Assembly (NCBI RefSeq): GCF_037975245.1 | Contig: NC_092568.1 | Location: 16,201,001-16,265,000 of the forward strand | Source of the DNA: Apostichopus japonicus | Lineage: Eukaryota; Echinodermata; Holothuroidea; Aspidochirotida; Stichopodidae | Length of the DNA stretch: 64,000 nucleotides | Direction of reading: 5' to 3' | Part shown: one piece after another, positions 62,195-64,000 of the stretch | How positions within the stretch are numbered: position 1 is the first letter of the stretch | How the letters are laid out: the number at the start of each line of letters is the position of its first letter | Translations under genes and position numbers: made by a program | Notes under the pieces: generated by a model | The model's database searches: none | Told to the model about the DNA's origin: nothing | The model's input: the letters and a program-made list of their open reading frames with translations, nothing else

Positions 62195-62200
62195 TTTATT
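62195..62200 (-). terminator. Candidate poly(A) signal for the acyltransferase gene
   Basis: AATAAA on the minus strand, about 330 nt past the stop codon at 62532. Other sites further on are possible. Confidence 0.3.
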
Positions 62201-62531
62201 TTTAAAGTAAGCTTTGTAAAATAATACTTTCCAAAGTGATAAGCCACATTTCTCTCCAAGTTTCAGAATTACCAGCATTCTTATTGATGGATCTCTCCGA
62301 ACAGTGATGGTGATATAAAAATAAACGCTGCATTCAACCAATGACGGTTAAGGTGAAATTATTGATGTCTGAGAGACAAGCAGAGAGAAGGAAAAAGTCT
62401 CCTTTCTTGCGTTCAAGTATGCATATATATATGTATATATATATATAGAAAATGAAATCTAAGTTTGCAAAGCGTAAGAAAGAGAAAGGGAAAAAACAAA
62501 AATTTCCTCAAACTGAGGATGAGACACTATT

Positions 62532-63145
62532 TCAGCTTGATAAGTTCATCATAGGTGAGAGTTTGGTTCGGCGTAACCAATTGTAGGCAAACAGCTGATA
62601 CAAATCCGTACCGCCCATTTTATGAGCCAGCACGAACACTGCTAAGGCAATTAAACACTGATAACGGACAATCACTGAAAAATACAACGCGAGGATGGTG
62701 AACACCGTGAAAAACCCCCAAAAGAATAAAATTGACACCAGATTTTTCAAGTGTGACCTGGCTACAGTCTGTCTGTAAGTTGCATCCTTTGCAGGTGTGA
62801 TGGAGTTGCCATTTTGTTCAAGCTTTCCGTTCTTGAGATGACTCTGTCCGTTGACTTCTTCTCCTTCTTCTTCCTTCACGTTTCTACTTTTCTTCGCTTC
62901 TCCTATGACCTCTGCCAGGCTCTTCTTTTCCACGTAAAACTGTTTTAAATGGTTCTCCTTCTCAGCCCACTGATCGACACACCACTGTTCTAGTTCCTTC
63001 GTCTCGGAGGGAAGTTCGTCCAGAGAGTATCGTTGCATATTAAACTCCACTTTATAGGGGAAGTTTCCACTGAAAGGGTCAAACTTGTGCGGAATCCTGT
63101 CTGGATAGCCCACAGTTATGTTAAACACACTGTCGATAAGATCAG
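62532..63145 (-). CDS. LCLAT1: Lysocardiolipin acyltransferase 1-like, last coding exon (partial gene)
   Basis: C-terminal part (about 204 residues) of an AGPAT-family acyltransferase. LCLAT1/ALCAT1 re-acylates lysocardiolipin and other lysophospholipids at the endoplasmic reticulum. The exon follows a clear minus-strand acceptor, TTTTCTCTCTTCCCAG, and starts by completing a codon (phase 1). It reads NITVGYPDRIP, then MQRYSLDELP, LEQWCVDQWAEKENHLKQFY, a charged linker, and two hydrophobic segments near the end (about residues 142-163 and 164-182 of the exon), closing GGTDLYQLFAYNWLRRTK. The ITV.YP and RY..D.LP blocks and the terminal membrane pair fit LCLAT1 better than AGPAT5. The catalytic HX4D and EGT motifs lie in exons to the right of the window. 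The linker is longer than in the human protein. LPGAT1 is the main alternative. Confidence 0.78.
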
Positions 63146-63394
63146 CTGGGAAGAGAGAAAACAAACAACAGATGCACTAAAAGCAAACTCTGGCAATAGT
63201 CAAATCAAATGTTAAGAAACATCAGTATATAGGATAATTTATGTATTTACCCAGGACACACCTCACTGAACACCAACGTACCTATTAAGTCAATTACACA
63301 ATGCCGGACCATTTGAAATAGGGAAACACGAGGGGAAGAAAGCGTATTTCCATCTTTATTATAAAAGCAGAGTTTCAGTGAATGATTTCATTAA

Positions 63395-63715
63395 TGTTGG
63401 CTTCTGGAGATGTTCAGTTCTGGAGTGTTCCCATTCCAAGTAAAGTTACATGGTTGGAATTCTCTAATGTTGAGTTCTGCAAGACTCCAGTGTTCCCATG
63501 CCAAGTTAAACTAGACAGACTTAATTCTCTAATGGTGAGTTCTGCAAGACTCCAGTGTTCCCATGCCAAGTTAAACTAGACAGACTTAATTCTCTCATGT
63601 TGAGTTCTGCAAGACTCCAGTGTTCCCATGCCAAGTTAAACTAGACAGACTTAATTCTTTAATGTTGAGTCCTGGATGACTGCAGACGTCCCATTCCAAA
63701 TTACGTTTCAGTACA
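63395..63715. repeat. 66-bp tandem repeat, about 4-5 units
   Basis: Unit: GTTGAGTTCTGCAAGACTCC, AGTGTTCCCATGCCAAGTTA, AACTAGACAGACTTAATTCT, CTAAT. The middle three units are nearly identical and the outer ones degenerate. It lies in the intron upstream of the acyltransferase exon. Confidence 0.92.
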
Positions 63716-64000
63716 GTTATGTGAAATGAAGGTGTCTAATTATGTTGAGTTACTGAGATTCCAGAGTAGTTGAGTGGTTAAATCTATTGAGTTATATGAC
63801 CGCGATGATTTGCCTTCATTCCCGAGGTGTATCATCAGGGATTCTAGCAATCCTTACATTTTGCTAGCCTCTCTTGGTTGTTTTATGCATCACTCTTGAC
63901 AGTTTCTAGCCTACCACATACAACTACAATGAAAATACTCCCACAGTTACTTTATGTAAGTAAAAGTTATGTAAGTAAAAGCAGCACAAAGTAGCTACTG

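Overview
The window is animal nuclear DNA: intron-rich, AT-rich, with spliced genes and many DNA-transposon remnants and satellites. Three protein genes are recognisable, all on the minus strand. Reading right to left they are the last coding exon of a lysocardiolipin acyltransferase-like gene (62532-63145, LCLAT1-like, rest off the right edge), a complete gene for translation initiation factor eIF5 (coding exons 21028-38282, nine exons, 423 residues), and the first two coding exons of a kinesin light chain (1701-2943, rest off the left edge). The repeat style (hAT miniature elements with runs of G or C, frequent AGGCCTA words) suggests a marine invertebrate, perhaps an echinoderm. That taxonomic guess rests on overall appearance only.

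Layout: 1-17.6 kb holds the kinesin light chain start exons and its presumed long 5' non-coding introns, with a minisatellite, a TA tract and a few possible 5' UTR exons or promoter sites. 16.8-20.9 kb is intergenic, with a 169-bp duplication and a G-rich repeat. 21.0-38.5 kb is eIF5, whose introns carry three tandem-repeat arrays (a 161-bp duplicated block, a 42-bp array and an 84-bp array) and two large direct duplications. 38.5-44 kb is the eIF5 upstream region and probable 5' UTR introns, including a 2.48-kb non-autonomous DNA transposon packed with two repeated motifs. 44-62 kb is a repeat-rich spacer with a long foldback, hAT-type miniature elements (three nested inside one another at 51.9-53.4 kb), satellites and two tRNA-derived SINE heads. 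The acyltransferase exon follows at 62.5-63.1 kb.

The best points for follow-up are: an overlapping upstream ORF in poor start context in the eIF5 mRNA, matching the known eIF5 autoregulation scheme; the eIF5-kinesin light chain linkage, also present on human chromosome 14q32.3; the motif-array transposon at 39.7-42.2 kb; the three-layer hAT nest and the core it shares with elements of other ends; and a tandem array whose unit includes an RNA polymerase III B box. Most other open reading frames look like chance and were left out.
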